The notes beneath the pieces were generated by a model that made no database searches, was not told the DNA's origin, and saw only the letters and a program-made list of their open reading frames with translations. Both the position numbers and the translations under genes were made by a program. This document shows, piece by piece, positions 56,207 through 64,000 of a stretch of DNA of 64,000 nucleotides (position 1 is the first letter of the stretch; each line of letters starts with the position of its first letter). The stretch comes from Mesorhizobium sp. LSJC280B00 (GTDB lineage: Bacteria > Pseudomonadota > Alphaproteobacteria > Rhizobiales > Rhizobiaceae). The stretch is from assembly GCF_000502835.1 (NCBI RefSeq), contig NZ_AYVL01000004.1, forward strand, positions 343,806-407,805. The letters are read 5' to 3'.

Positions 56207-57472
56207 TCACTTCTGCGCTTCGGCCGCATCCGCCATCGCATTGGCCGCGTCCTGCGCACTCATATCCGGCGTTGCTACAAACTCCGTGATGCTATCCATT
56301 ATTGCGCCGCGGACCTTTTGCGGAACCGTCATGTTGTGCGCCATCGAACGCACGAGCGTGCCGGCGGCGATCGAGGCTTGCAGATCCTTTTGCGAGAGTT
56401 GCTGGCAGGGATTGAAGCCGTTCGAAAGATCGACGTCGAGGCGGGCCGGAATGGACCCTTTGGTCTGATTGAAAATGGTCTGGAATTCGGGCGACAGGAT
56501 GATGCTGGCAAGCAGCTTCTGTCCCTCGATATAGTCCGGGTCCTTCTGCTTGAAGAACACGACGGAGTCTGAATTCAAGATGAAACCGGGCTTGCCCCAA
56601 TCGGTCGGCGCCTGAGCGCAGACATAGTCGGTGCCCTCCTTGAAGCCGCCGGCCGTCAGCAGGCCGATCGTCCAGTCGCCCATGATGTGGAAGGCGGCCT
56701 CGCCGCGGCCGACGAGATGCGACATGGTATCCCAGTCACGCCCGTTCATGCCGGGGTCCATGTACTTCGAGGTCATGGTGCGAAACTGCTCGAAGGCCTT
56801 GACCATGCCGTCGCTGCGCATGGCATCGACGTCGCCCTCGACGAAAGCTTTCTTGTAGAGATCGAGGTCCTGACCGTACACGACCACTTCGAAGACGGTC
56901 GAGTCGGTCCAGTCGGCGGTCGAGTGCGAAATGCAGATCTTGCCGCTGGCCACGATCTTGTCGCAGGCGGCGTTGAATTCCGCCCATGTCTTCGGCATCT
57001 CGGTGACGCCCGCGTCCTTCATGACCTTCGGCGATGCCCACAGCCAGTTGATGCGGTGGATGTTCATCGGCGCGGCCACCCAATTCCCGGTCGGCTTCAT
57101 CACCGGCAGCAATTCGGGAGCGACGACCTTCTCCCAATTTTCCGCCTTCGCCAGGTCGTCGAGATTGGCTGTCATGCCCGTCTCGTTCCATTCGGCGATC
57201 TCGGGGCCTTTGAGCTGCACAGCGGGAGGTGCGTTGCCGGCGATCACATCAGCACGCAGTTTGGCCAGGGTATTGGCCGTATGGCCTGCGATGGAGGTCT
57301 GCTGCCAGGTGCCACCCTTGGCGGTAAACATCTCGCCGAGCTTGGCGATAGCCTGGGCGTCCGATCCGGTGGCCCATTGATGCAAGAGGTTGGTCTTCGG
57401 CTCCGCGAGGGCTGTTCCGGTAATCAAGGTGAAGGCGGTAGCGGCCGCAAAGGCCGTCCTCAGGTATTTCAT
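56207..57472 (-). CDS. Sugar ABC transporter substrate-binding protein
   Basis: The 421-residue family-1 binding protein starts at the ATG at 57472, after a GGGAG site, with signal peptide MKYLRTAFAAATAFTLITGT (cleavage near ALA-EP). The mature part begins NLLHQWATGSDAQAIAKLGE and contains AAFHIMGDWTIGLLTAGGF. It heads an operon that also encodes two permeases, ATPase, two SDRs and a TIM barrel, and is divergent from a ROK regulator 101 bases away. The ligand is probably a monosaccharide or polyol. Confidence 0.9.
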   Translation of the reverse strand: MKYLRTAFAAATAFTLITGTALAEPKTNLLHQWATGSDAQAIAKLGEMFTAKGGTWQQTSIAGHTANTLAKLRADVIAGNAPPAVQLKGPEIAEWNETGMTANLDDLAKAENWEKVVAPELLPVMKPTGNWVAAPMNIHRINWLWASPKVMKDAGVTEMPKTWAEFNAACDKIVASGKICISHSTADWTDSTVFEVVVYGQDLDLYKKAFVEGDVDAMRSDGMVKAFEQFRTMTSKYMDPGMNGRDWDTMSHLVGRGEAAFHIMGDWTIGLLTAGGFKEGTDYVCAQAPTDWGKPGFILNSDSVVFFKQKDPDYIEGQKLLASIILSPEFQTIFNQTKGSIPARLDVDLSNGFNPCQQLSQKDLQASIAAGTLVRSMAHNMTVPQKVRGAIMDSITEFVATPDMSAQDAANAMADAAEAQK

Positions 57473-57573
57473 CGTTTCACTCCCATATGTGATGCACGGT
57501 TCGTATCGACCGCTTGTGGCCCGCGATTTGAGGTCGTGGCCGGCGAGATGCAGTAATCTCCGTTCTTTCCAAG

Positions 57574-58812
57574 ATGACATATTTGGGCTATCAGTCAACG
57601 TGCTTTGTGCTCATCATGAACAAACCTTCGCTTAGAAATTGGCTGATCGACAGGCCGTCCGCGTCGCCGGAGAGCCTGATCGTCCGATGCCTGCGCGAGC
57701 GCGGCGTGCTTTCTGCGTCGCAAATTACCCGCATTACCGGTTTGGCGCGGTCGACGGTTTCAACCGCGCTCAACGGCTTGAGAAAGTCAGGGATGGTGAT
57801 CGAATCCTCGGCCCATCATGACGCGGCCAGGGGTATCGGCAGGCCTGCCACGACATTGACGCTCAATCCCGCTGCGGGCACCTGCGTCGGCATCCATCTG
57901 GGCCTCGACGAGATGCGGTGTGTCGTCGCTGACGTCTCGCATTCTTTCGTTGCCGAACAAACTATCCCCATGGGTCTGGACTACCAGCCGCAACAGGCGG
58001 CCCAGCTCGCCAAGTCAGTAATTGCCCGATGCTACGAAGAGAACGGTCTGCCGATGGCGGGGCTCCTGGGGGTTGGGGTCTCCGTCTCGGGCCCAGTCAG
58101 CCGCGAAGGAGTGGTGCTGCGCGCGAGTATCGTTCCGACCTGGGCCGGGGTCAACATCCGCGATGTGTTCGGGCCGGTCCTTGAACAGCCGATCTTCGCC
58201 GACAATGAGAGCAACTGCTCGGCCATTGCCGAGCTGATGTGGGGTGCTGCCGTCGGCCAGGACGATTTCGTGCTGTTCAAGGTCGATCTGGGCGTCGGCG
58301 GGGCCATTGTCCAGCACGGTCGTCTGGTGAGCGGCATCGCCGGCGGCGCCGGCGAATTCGGGCACATTAGCATCGATCCCGGCGGCGACCTTTGCCGGTG
58401 CGGCAATCGAGGATGCCTGGAGCTCTATGCCAGCTTTGCCGGACCGCTCGAGCAGATTTCGCGCATCGTGCGGCGGCCGGTCACGATGAACGACGTGATC
58501 ATGATGGCCGAGGAGGGCGACGTGAGGGCGCTGCGGATGATCGAGGACACCGCCGAGTTCGCCGGCCGTGGCCTTGGCCTGATCGGTTCGGTTCTCAATC
58601 CGCCGCTCATCATCATCAGCGGCCGCATGGCCTTGGCGGGCGACATTCTCCTGGCGCCACTGATCGCATCATATGAACGCCACACGCTCATCAAGTCCCG
58701 CGATGTGGCGCCTGCGCTGCGCACGCGGATAATCGTTGGCAAGCACACGGAGAACGATGCATTGCTCGGCGCGGTCGGCCTCGTGCTGCGCCACAACAGC
58801 CGGCTTCAGTGA
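57574..58812 (+). CDS. ROK-family transcriptional regulator
   Basis: The protein has about 412 residues, or 398 from the alternative ATG at 57616 (MNKPSLRNWLIDRPSASPES). An N-terminal winged helix (LSASQITRITGLARSTVSTA) precedes a ROK kinase-like domain with FADNESNCSAIAELMWGAA and the zinc motif LCRCGNRGCLELYASF. It is divergent from the binding-protein gene and so probably represses that operon until its sugar binds. Its stop overlaps the end of the convergent exporter gene by seven bases. Confidence 0.91.
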   Translation: MTYLGYQSTCFVLIMNKPSLRNWLIDRPSASPESLIVRCLRERGVLSASQITRITGLARSTVSTALNGLRKSGMVIESSAHHDAARGIGRPATTLTLNPAAGTCVGIHLGLDEMRCVVADVSHSFVAEQTIPMGLDYQPQQAAQLAKSVIARCYEENGLPMAGLLGVGVSVSGPVSREGVVLRASIVPTWAGVNIRDVFGPVLEQPIFADNESNCSAIAELMWGAAVGQDDFVLFKVDLGVGGAIVQHGRLVSGIAGGAGEFGHISIDPGGDLCRCGNRGCLELYASFAGPLEQISRIVRRPVTMNDVIMMAEEGDVRALRMIEDTAEFAGRGLGLIGSVLNPPLIIISGRMALAGDILLAPLIASYERHTLIKSRDVAPALRTRIIVGKHTENDALLGAVGLVLRHNSRLQ

Positions 58813-59699
58813 CCCGGCTTGCTTCGGGTGGCGCTCTGATTTTGCGAGCTGCTCGCCGAAGCAGCGGAACTGATGTTTGCGTACGCGACACGCACCGTGC
58901 GCTGCCTCGGCTTGATCGCGGTGGCGAGCAGCAGGCCGGCGATGATGAAGGCGGCGCCGGCGAGATCGTAGTCGTGCAAGCTTTCGCCAAGGACCAGATA
59001 AGCGAGAACGGCGACGAAGGCGGTCTGGAGATAGAGCAGCATGCTGGCGCGCCCCGCACCAAGCGTCTCGACGCTACGGTTGTAGAGATAGTACATCAGA
59101 GCGCCGCCGGGGCCGGCAACATAGGCGAGAGCCAGAAGGCCGTTCGCATGCAGCGCTGAACGATCCCCGGAAAACAGTTCCCAGAGATAGAAGGGCAGTG
59201 CGGCCAGCGCGCCGGCTCCCAGCAGCAGGACCACCATCGGCAGAAGCTCGATAGCGAATTTGGCGCGACGCAGCAGCACGGTGTAGAGGCCCCAACAAAA
59301 CGCGCTGCCGACGATCCACAACTCGCCGGGATTGAACTGCAGCTGCATCAGCGCGGCAAGGTCGCCGCGCGCCACGATCACCACCATCCCGGCCAGAGCG
59401 ACCAGCGCTCCAAGCGCTTTCCAGATACCGAGGGGCTCGCCGAGCACGAAGCGGGCAAGCACCATGGTCATGATCGGCGACAGCGCCATGATGATGCCGG
59501 CGGTTGTCGCGTTGGTGTAGTTGAGGCCCGTGTAGATCATGCCCTGACACAAGGTTAGCCCGATAGTGCCGATGACCAGCACCTCGATCACCCGGGATTG
59601 GATCAGCACGAGCATCGCCCCGTGATGACGATGGACGATAGGCAGCAGGATCGCGCACGCGAGCGTCAGCCGCCAGAAGCAGAGCGCCCAAGGCGGCAT
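58806..59699 (-). CDS. EamA/DMT-family transporter, missing a normal start codon
   Basis: Ten hydrophobic segments of the drug/metabolite transporter family should be present, but the first (SLATLCWLLSAGVYIAAKWV) lies upstream of the only ATG, at 59699. That upstream reading is in frame to a TAA near 59865 and contains no ATG, GTG or TTG. The natural first codon may be ACG at 59846, two bases past a GGGAGGAG site, an apparent ATG-to-ACG change. The 297-residue frame from 59699 encodes about nine helices. Substrate unknown; such proteins export amino acids or metabolites. Confidence 0.85.
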   Translation of the reverse strand: MPPWALCFWRLTLACAILLPIVHRHHGAMLVLIQSRVIEVLVIGTIGLTLCQGMIYTGLNYTNATTAGIIMALSPIMTMVLARFVLGEPLGIWKALGALVALAGMVVIVARGDLAALMQLQFNPGELWIVGSAFCWGLYTVLLRRAKFAIELLPMVVLLLGAGALAALPFYLWELFSGDRSALHANGLLALAYVAGPGGALMYYLYNRSVETLGAGRASMLLYLQTAFVAVLAYLVLGESLHDYDLAGAAFIIAGLLLATAIKPRQRTVRVAYANISSAASASSSQNQSATRSKPGH

Positions 59700-59856
59700 C
59701 TCGGGGGCAACCCACTTGGCGGCGATATAGACGCCGGCCGACAGGAGCCAGCAGAGCGTCGCGAGGGAATAGGCGAGCGGAAGTGATGCGCCGGGTGTCG
59801 CCTTCGCTACACTTGGATGTGCTATCGGCAGCGATTGGATATCCGTCTCCTCCCAC

Positions 59857-60238
59857 CGCAGACTTTAGCAGATTTGCGGCGTCTTGCTAAGCAGCAACAA
59901 CAGCTGTTTCACCAGCTGGTGCAATCGGTGGGTCATTGTGGGTCCCGCCGTTCACGGTCTCCTTCCATTCGAACGCATGTTGGCCCATGAGCAACTCGAT
60001 ACCGAAAAGCGCAAGCCGTACCGATTTCGCGCGATACAAATGTGAGATTTATATTGCGCGACAGATATTCGCGCGGTTGCCACAGTCTTCTCGCGCCATA
60101 TTTCTACCGAGCGCAGATCTGTCGCGAATTCCTGGCCCTCGGATTACGAGCGCCGCTGTTTCGAGGCAATTGGAAGAATAAGCCACTGACTTCCGTTTGC
60201 ACAAAGAGCGCGACACAAATCCATGCGGAGGACGTCCG
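59857..60238. other. Intergenic spacer with a possible 33-codon frame
   Basis: A minus-strand frame from the ATG at 59988 to 59887 encodes 33 residues (MGQHAFEWKETVNGGTHND, then PPIAPAGETAVVAA). It has no strong ribosome site, so it stays a candidate only. Otherwise the region holds the promoter of the sugar dehydrogenase, and inverted CAGCTG/CCAGCTGG sequences near 59910. Confidence 0.35.
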
Positions 60239-61570
60239 ATGCATGCCGGCTTCCCAGGAAGCGTACTCGTAGCGGTGTTGGGCACCGTCATGGCAAGCTG
60301 CGCTGGCATTCCGGCGCAAAAAACCGGGGCAATATCCGGCTATGGCCCCAACCCCACTTTACCGAAACCAAGACCGACGCTGATCCCGACTGTTAACATC
60401 GCCGAGGCGAAAGGCTGGCAGAAAGAAGGTATGCCGACCCCGGCGAAGGGGCTGACAGTGAACGCCTTCGCCACCGGCCTCGACCATCCGCGCTGGCTAC
60501 ATGTGCTTCCGAACGGCGACGTGCTGGTTGCTGAAACCAATGCCCCTGCCAAGCATGACGAAGGCTTCAGTCTTAGAAAGGTCTTCATGGACCTGGCTAT
60601 GAAGCGGGCTGGCGCCGCGACCAAAAGCGCCAACCGCATCACGCTCCTGCGCGACACCGATGGCGACGGCATTGCGGATGTGCGCACGACGTTCGCGGAA
60701 GGCCTCAATTCGCCCTTCGGCATGACGCTGTCCAAAGGCAAACTCTTTGTCGCGAATACCGACGCGCTCGTCGCTTTCCCCTACTCCAATGGCCAGACCC
60801 GAGTCAGCACGTCGCCGGAAAAGATCATCGACTTGCCGGCCGGGGACCTCAACCATCATTGGACCAAGGACGTGATCGCAACTCCGGATGGACGCAAGCT
60901 CTATGTCACCGTTGGTTCCAACAGCAACGTTGGAGAAAACGGCATAGCCGCGGAGAAGAACCGCGCCGCTGTCCTTGAAGTGGATCGGTCTACCCGCCGC
61001 ACTCGGGTCTTCGCCTCGGGCCTGCGCAACCCGAACGGGCTCTCCTGGAATCCTGAGACTGGCCAGCTTTGGGTCGCCGTGAACGAGCGTGACGAGATCG
61101 GCGACGACCTTGTGCCGGATTACATGACCTCGGTTCGTGACGGCGCTTTCTACGGCTGGCCCTACAGCTACTACGGACAGAACGTCGACGAACGTGCCAA
61201 GCCGCAGCGCCCCGATCTCGTGGCGGCAGCGATCAAGCCCGATTACGCCCTGGGCTCTCATACTGCCTCGCTGGGACTGACCTTCTCCAAAGGCGCGCGG
61301 CTCGGTCCGGCCTACGGCAACGGCGCCTTCGTCGGCCAGCACGGCTCGTGGAATAGAAGCGTGCACAGCGGCTACAAGGTCATCTTCGTGCCGTTCCATG
61401 GTGGCAAACCGAGCGGTCCACCGGAAGATGTGCTCACTGGCTTCATCGGGCGTAATGGCGAGGCGATGGGCCGGCCGGTCGGCGTCGCTATCGATCAGAC
61501 TGGCGCACTGCTCGTCGCCGACGACGTCGGTAATGTCATCTGGCGGGTCCGCCGGGCGAATGGCCGTTGA
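60239..61570 (+). CDS. PQQ-dependent sugar (sorbosone-type) dehydrogenase, lipoprotein
   Basis: The 443-residue protein starts at 60239 after GGAGGACG with a lipoprotein-like signal ([19 protein letters not shown]). The beta-propeller carries [71 protein letters not shown] and [16 protein letters not shown], typical of soluble aldose/sorbosone dehydrogenases. It should oxidise sugars in the periplasm with PQQ. PQQ synthesis genes are not in the window. Three bases past its stop the amine-oxidase-like remnant begins. Confidence 0.88.
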   Translation: MHAGFPGSVLVAVLGTVMASCAGIPAQKTGAISGYGPNPTLPKPRPTLIPTVNIAEAKGWQKEGMPTPAKGLTVNAFATGLDHPRWLHVLPNGDVLVAETNAPAKHDEGFSLRKVFMDLAMKRAGAATKSANRITLLRDTDGDGIADVRTTFAEGLNSPFGMTLSKGKLFVANTDALVAFPYSNGQTRVSTSPEKIIDLPAGDLNHHWTKDVIATPDGRKLYVTVGSNSNVGENGIAAEKNRAAVLEVDRSTRRTRVFASGLRNPNGLSWNPETGQLWVAVNERDEIGDDLVPDYMTSVRDGAFYGWPYSYYGQNVDERAKPQRPDLVAAAIKPDYALGSHTASLGLTFSKGARLGPAYGNGAFVGQHGSWNRSVHSGYKVIFVPFHGGKPSGPPEDVLTGFIGRNGEAMGRPVGVAIDQTGALLVADDVGNVIWRVRRANGR

Positions 61571-61674
61571 GCGCAGGTGGCCTTTCTGATTCCGACCTCA
61601 CCAGCCTTCGGCTACTGCGCCACGCCCGATATGGCTGCATTCGGCTGCGATTTCGATGCAAATGCCAGGTGACG

Positions 61675-61923
61675 ACATCGCGCCTGCCGCATGTCGGTCG
61701 CTATGGCGACGTCTATTTTGCGCATGGCTATTCGGGCAAGGGGGTGATCCTGTCGACGCTGTCGGGCAAGCTGCTCGCTGAGGCGATCACCGGTGATGCT
61801 TCGCGGCTCGATCTGTTTTCGACCCTAAGCCCGCTGCCGTTCCCCGGCGGCACGGCGCTGCGCGGCCCGCTCTATGTGCTCGGCATGCTTTGGTACGCAA
61901 TGCGTGACCGCATCAAACATTGA
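61675..61923 (+). pseudogene. 3' remnant of a FAD-dependent amine oxidase (PuuB/DadA-like)
   Basis: The translation contains PHVGRYGDVYFAHGYSGKGV, ILSTLSGKLLAEAITGDASR and FPGGTALRGPLYVLGMLWYA, the C-terminal part of gamma-glutamylputrescine oxidase-like enzymes. The rest, including the FAD-binding N-terminus, is missing. An open frame reaches back to 61567 but is unrelated sequence. It is a non-functional relic. Confidence 0.78.
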
Positions 61924-62096
61924 GCGCAGGCATGCGCAATGAGGCCGAGCGCCGCCACCAAGCGATTAACGGCTGATTTCGCGGCGGCGTCCGACTTGAT
62001 CGATCTTGAATATGGTCCGTAGGCAATGGCCGCGAGTCGGTCCATGCCCTGCTCCCGAAGCCTGAGCGCCGATAGACCTGCCTGCTATTTCCTCAG

Positions 62097-62354
62097 CTAA
62101 TAGATCGATATGATTGCAGGATTGACCGTTTCATATCCCAGGCGCGGCTCCGATTTGTCTTTCGAAATCGCGCTGGAGACAGTTCCGGTTGAACTGCTAT
62201 CCAATTTTGTTTCCCTGTTTTTCTTGATCGTGCTGCCCGACAGGTCGGCGCAGGCCGACGTTACTTCTGTACTGACCACTCTCTTTTTCTCGTGCGCAAC
62301 GGCGGCGGTGGATACGGCCATCACAATTGCCGCGCAAACAATCGTCAATCTCAT
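62097..62354 (-). CDS. Small exported protein, 85 aa
   Basis: The ATG at 62354 follows AAGGGGGAATCA. The product has a signal peptide (MRLTIVCAAIVMAVSTAAVA, then HEKKRVVST), one Cys in the mature part and a basic, polar body (ADLSGSTIKKNRETKLDSSS) ending in EPRLGYETVNPAIISIY. No known domain. It would be periplasmic or secreted. Confidence 0.68.
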   Translation of the reverse strand: MRLTIVCAAIVMAVSTAAVAHEKKRVVSTEVTSACADLSGSTIKKNRETKLDSSSTGTVSSAISKDKSEPRLGYETVNPAIISIY

Positions 62355-62688
62355 TGATTCCCCCTTAGAGCACCGCAAAAATGTGGTCGGCTGCTTTGAG
62401 ACGCCGGCGAAGGCGGTATTCGCGCCTGGCCGGCCCATGCAGCTTCCGACTGCACAAGATTGTAACTACATTAGCTGCAGCGCAAGTAACCATTTCGGAC
62501 TAGGGAACGGGTTCCCCTTCGATCGAAAGCGCTGGGCTGCCGGCGAAAAAGCAGGCGTTTTAGCCGTTCTCGCCGCCGAGCGCCTTCCAATTTTGGGACA
62601 GAGGTTGGCTGATGCCCTTAAACTCACGGCTACGCATTGGTTGGATCTATGCAGCGACAAGGCCAACCTTGGCAAAGCCTCTACATAG
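62355..62688. other. Spacer between the small exported protein and the hydrogenase-like genes
   Basis: The 334 bases contain a perfect inverted repeat GGGAAC-GG-GTTCCC (62503-62516) and otherwise no credible gene. Long open frames here are low-complexity. Confidence 0.4.
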
Positions 62689-63228
62689 TCACCTTCGGGC
62701 AGCACCAGTCTTGGAATTCACGCCCTCAAGCAAGGCGAGCAGGCCTTTCAGAATTTCGATTGGCGGCGGCGGACAACCTGGAATGTGCAGATCGACAGGC
62801 AAGGCCTCGGACACTCCGCGCACCACCGCATAGCTGCCGGCGAAACAGCCGCCATTGCCTGCGCAATCTCCCAGTGCGACCACCCATTTTGGGTTGGGTG
62901 TTGCGTCGTAGGTCAGCTTCAATGCCTCGCGCATGTTTTTTGTGACCGGCCCGGTGACGAGCAGTACATCGGCATGGCGCGGTGATGCGACGAACCGGAT
63001 CCCAAAACGCTCGATGTCATAGAAGGCGTTGTTCAGCGCGTGCATCTCAAGTTCGCAGCCGTTGCAGGAACCGGCATCGACCGCCCGGATCGACAGGCTT
63101 CGCCCCAATCGTTTGTGAGCAGCCCCATCGAGCGCGCGTGCGAGTTCGTCGACTGCCGTGCTGCTTGCCAACGGCGGACGCTCGGTGAGAGGGGGGCGTA
63201 TCAGGCTTTCAAAAAGAAGCTTGCGCAT
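62689..63228 (-). CDS. NuoB/HyfI-like small subunit of a hydrogenase- or complex I-type enzyme
   Basis: The 179-residue protein has the iron-sulfur cluster pattern of NuoB and group-4 hydrogenase small subunits: AGSCNGCELEMHALNNAF, LLVTGPVTKNMREAL, VVALGDCAGNGGCFAG and HIPGCPPPPIEILKGLLALL. These Cys hold the N2-type [4Fe-4S] cluster next to the large subunit. GSCNGCELE is closer to HyfI/HycG than to NuoB. It starts 12 bases after the large-subunit stop on the same strand, so the two are subunits of one membrane-bound complex. Further genes probably lie beyond the window. Confidence 0.88.
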   Translation of the reverse strand: MRKLLFESLIRPPLTERPPLASSTAVDELARALDGAAHKRLGRSLSIRAVDAGSCNGCELEMHALNNAFYDIERFGIRFVASPRHADVLLVTGPVTKNMREALKLTYDATPNPKWVVALGDCAGNGGCFAGSYAVVRGVSEALPVDLHIPGCPPPPIEILKGLLALLEGVNSKTGAARR

Positions 63229-63240
63229 GACAGCGTGCCT

Positions 63241-64000
63241 TCAGAGATCATGGCCCGAATAAGAGCAGTTGAACGATTTGTTGCACAGCGGAAAGTCGGC
63301 AACGATGTTTCCTTCGATCGCCGCTTCAAGGAGCGGCCATTGAAACCATGACGGATCACGGAGGTGACAGCGCTCGACCAAGCCGCCCTTGCCAATGCGC
63401 AGCCAGGCCAGAATGTCGCCGCGGAAACCTTCGACGAGCGCCATGCCTTCATGCGATCGGTTTGTCTGCGCGAAATCGACGCGGATCGGCCCGTCTGGCA
63501 GCTGTCGCAGGACTTGTTCGATCAGGGACAGGCTCTGTTCGACCTCGTGGATACGAATCCATACACGGGCGTTCACATCGCCTTCCTGGAGGAGAGGTAC
63601 ATCGAAGGCGAGTTCGCCATAGGGTGGATAAGCGAGATTGCGTCGGGCATCGAAGTCCCGACCGGAGGCCCGGCCAACGTAGCCTCCGGCGCGATATTGA
63701 CGAGCGAGTTCCACCTTCAGCCGGCCAGTCGCGACAGTCCGATCCTGCAGCGACGCAGTGTTGTCGTAGAGCTCGACCAGCGCGGGAAACCGCTGCCTGA
63801 TCTCTGCGATCAGGGACCTGAGCGCTGTCGTGCCCTCATCGCTCAGGAAGCTTGCCACGCCTCCGGGCACGATGCAGTCGCGCATCAAACGATGACCGAA
63901 GGCAGCATCGCTTGCCCGCAATACGCGCTCACGCAGCACCCCACAGTGGGCATGCATGAGCGCGAAGGCGGCATCATTGCAGATAGCGCCGATGTCGCCC
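63241..64000 (-). CDS. HycE/NuoD-like large subunit, C-terminal part
   Basis: The frame is open to the window edge; the N-terminus is missing. The visible 252 residues start GDIGAICNDAAFALMHAHC and end ADFPLCNKSFNCSYSGHDL. It belongs with group-4 [NiFe]-hydrogenase large subunits and NuoD. True hydrogenases end near a DPC-x2-C pair that binds nickel; here the end reads RDPSWFQWPLLEAAIEGNIV and then CNKSFNC, aligned with NuoD's ending instead. So it may be a hydrogenase-related proton pump subunit without nickel. The N-terminal Cys pair cannot be checked. Confidence 0.85.
   Translation of the reverse strand, partial: GDIGAICNDAAFALMHAHCGVLRERVLRASDAAFGHRLMRDCIVPGGVASFLSDEGTTALRSLIAEIRQRFPALVELYDNTASLQDRTVATGRLKVELARQYRAGGYVGRASGRDFDARRNLAYPPYGELAFDVPLLQEGDVNARVWIRIHEVEQSLSLIEQVLRQLPDGPIRVDFAQTNRSHEGMALVEGFRGDILAWLRIGKGGLVERCHLRDPSWFQWPLLEAAIEGNIVADFPLCNKSFNCSYSGHDL

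Noticed and set aside
59074..59856. 260-codon minus-strand frame starting with ATG at 59856 as an alternative start for the transporter
   Set aside because: It is in a different frame and reads Arg-rich sequence without membrane helices.
62110..62688. 192-codon plus-strand frame opposite the small exported protein
   Set aside because: It is the mirror of a gene with signal peptide and ribosome site, followed by low-complexity sequence.

Overview
The window is GC-rich, densely coding bacterial chromosome or megaplasmid with an alphaproteobacterial, Rhizobiales-like character. Mesorhizobium or a close relative is the best guess, judged from codon use, several ABC sugar importers, an isolated nuoD, an alpha-E/transglutaminase gene pair, an ECF sigma factor paired with a DGPF-domain protein, and a candidate anti-Shine-Dalgarno small RNA. 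No rRNA, tRNA, CRISPR array, prophage or intact insertion sequence was seen.

Layout, 0-17 kb: 3' part of an ATP-grasp/alpha-E gene and its transglutaminase partner; topoisomerase IB; DGPF protein plus ECF42-type sigma factor; an ALDH7-type dehydrogenase; a frameshifted regulator-like gene; a nucleotidyltransferase/metallophosphoesterase pair; an EmrAB-type drug efflux pair followed by a 55-aa proline-rich protein; an orphan nuoD; a secreted protein; and a DUF2161 nuclease-fold protein.

17-30.4 kb is the most coherent block and reads as a complete D-apiose utilisation locus. It holds an ABC importer (binding protein, DUF2291 lipoprotein, double ATPase, permease), D-apiose dehydrogenase (apsD), D-apionolactonase (apnL), D-apionate oxidoisomerase (apnO), a DUF1537 kinase (oiaK) and a RuBisCO-like protein (oiaX), with a GntR/FadR-type and a GlxA-type AraC regulator. 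Three copies of a 15-bp element, GGTATAATG(A/T)GTAC(A/C) or a near relative, sit before apnO, before the transporter operon and between gntR and oiaX, so I propose they are the GntR operators that tie the units together.

30.4-36.4 kb: a lipoprotein, an S10 peptidase, a two-component pair, a Gly/Asn-rich exported protein, a 30-aa membrane protein, and a candidate sRNA with a CUCCUCCC loop and a Rho-independent terminator. 36.4-43.5 kb: LacI regulator, ABC sugar importer without ATPase and a DUF2961/GH172 protein, then a VOC protein, a fragment of a branched-chain amino-acid binding protein and DUF2267. 43.5-49 kb: SBP-permease-permease-sulfatase-LacI operon with a LacI-type palindrome at its promoter. 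49-58.8 kb: a third importer, with its own UgpC-type ATPase, operonic with two SDR dehydrogenases and a TIM-barrel protein, and divergent from a ROK regulator; a flavin monooxygenase with a frameshifted end lies downstream.

58.8-64 kb: a DMT exporter that appears to lack a normal start codon, a PQQ-type sugar dehydrogenase, a 3' remnant of an amine-oxidase-like gene, a small exported protein, and the end of a group-4-hydrogenase/complex I-like operon (NuoB-like small subunit and the C-terminal part of the large subunit), whose large subunit ends without the usual nickel-ligand motif.

All functional calls come from reading motifs and from remembered family knowledge; no database search was run.
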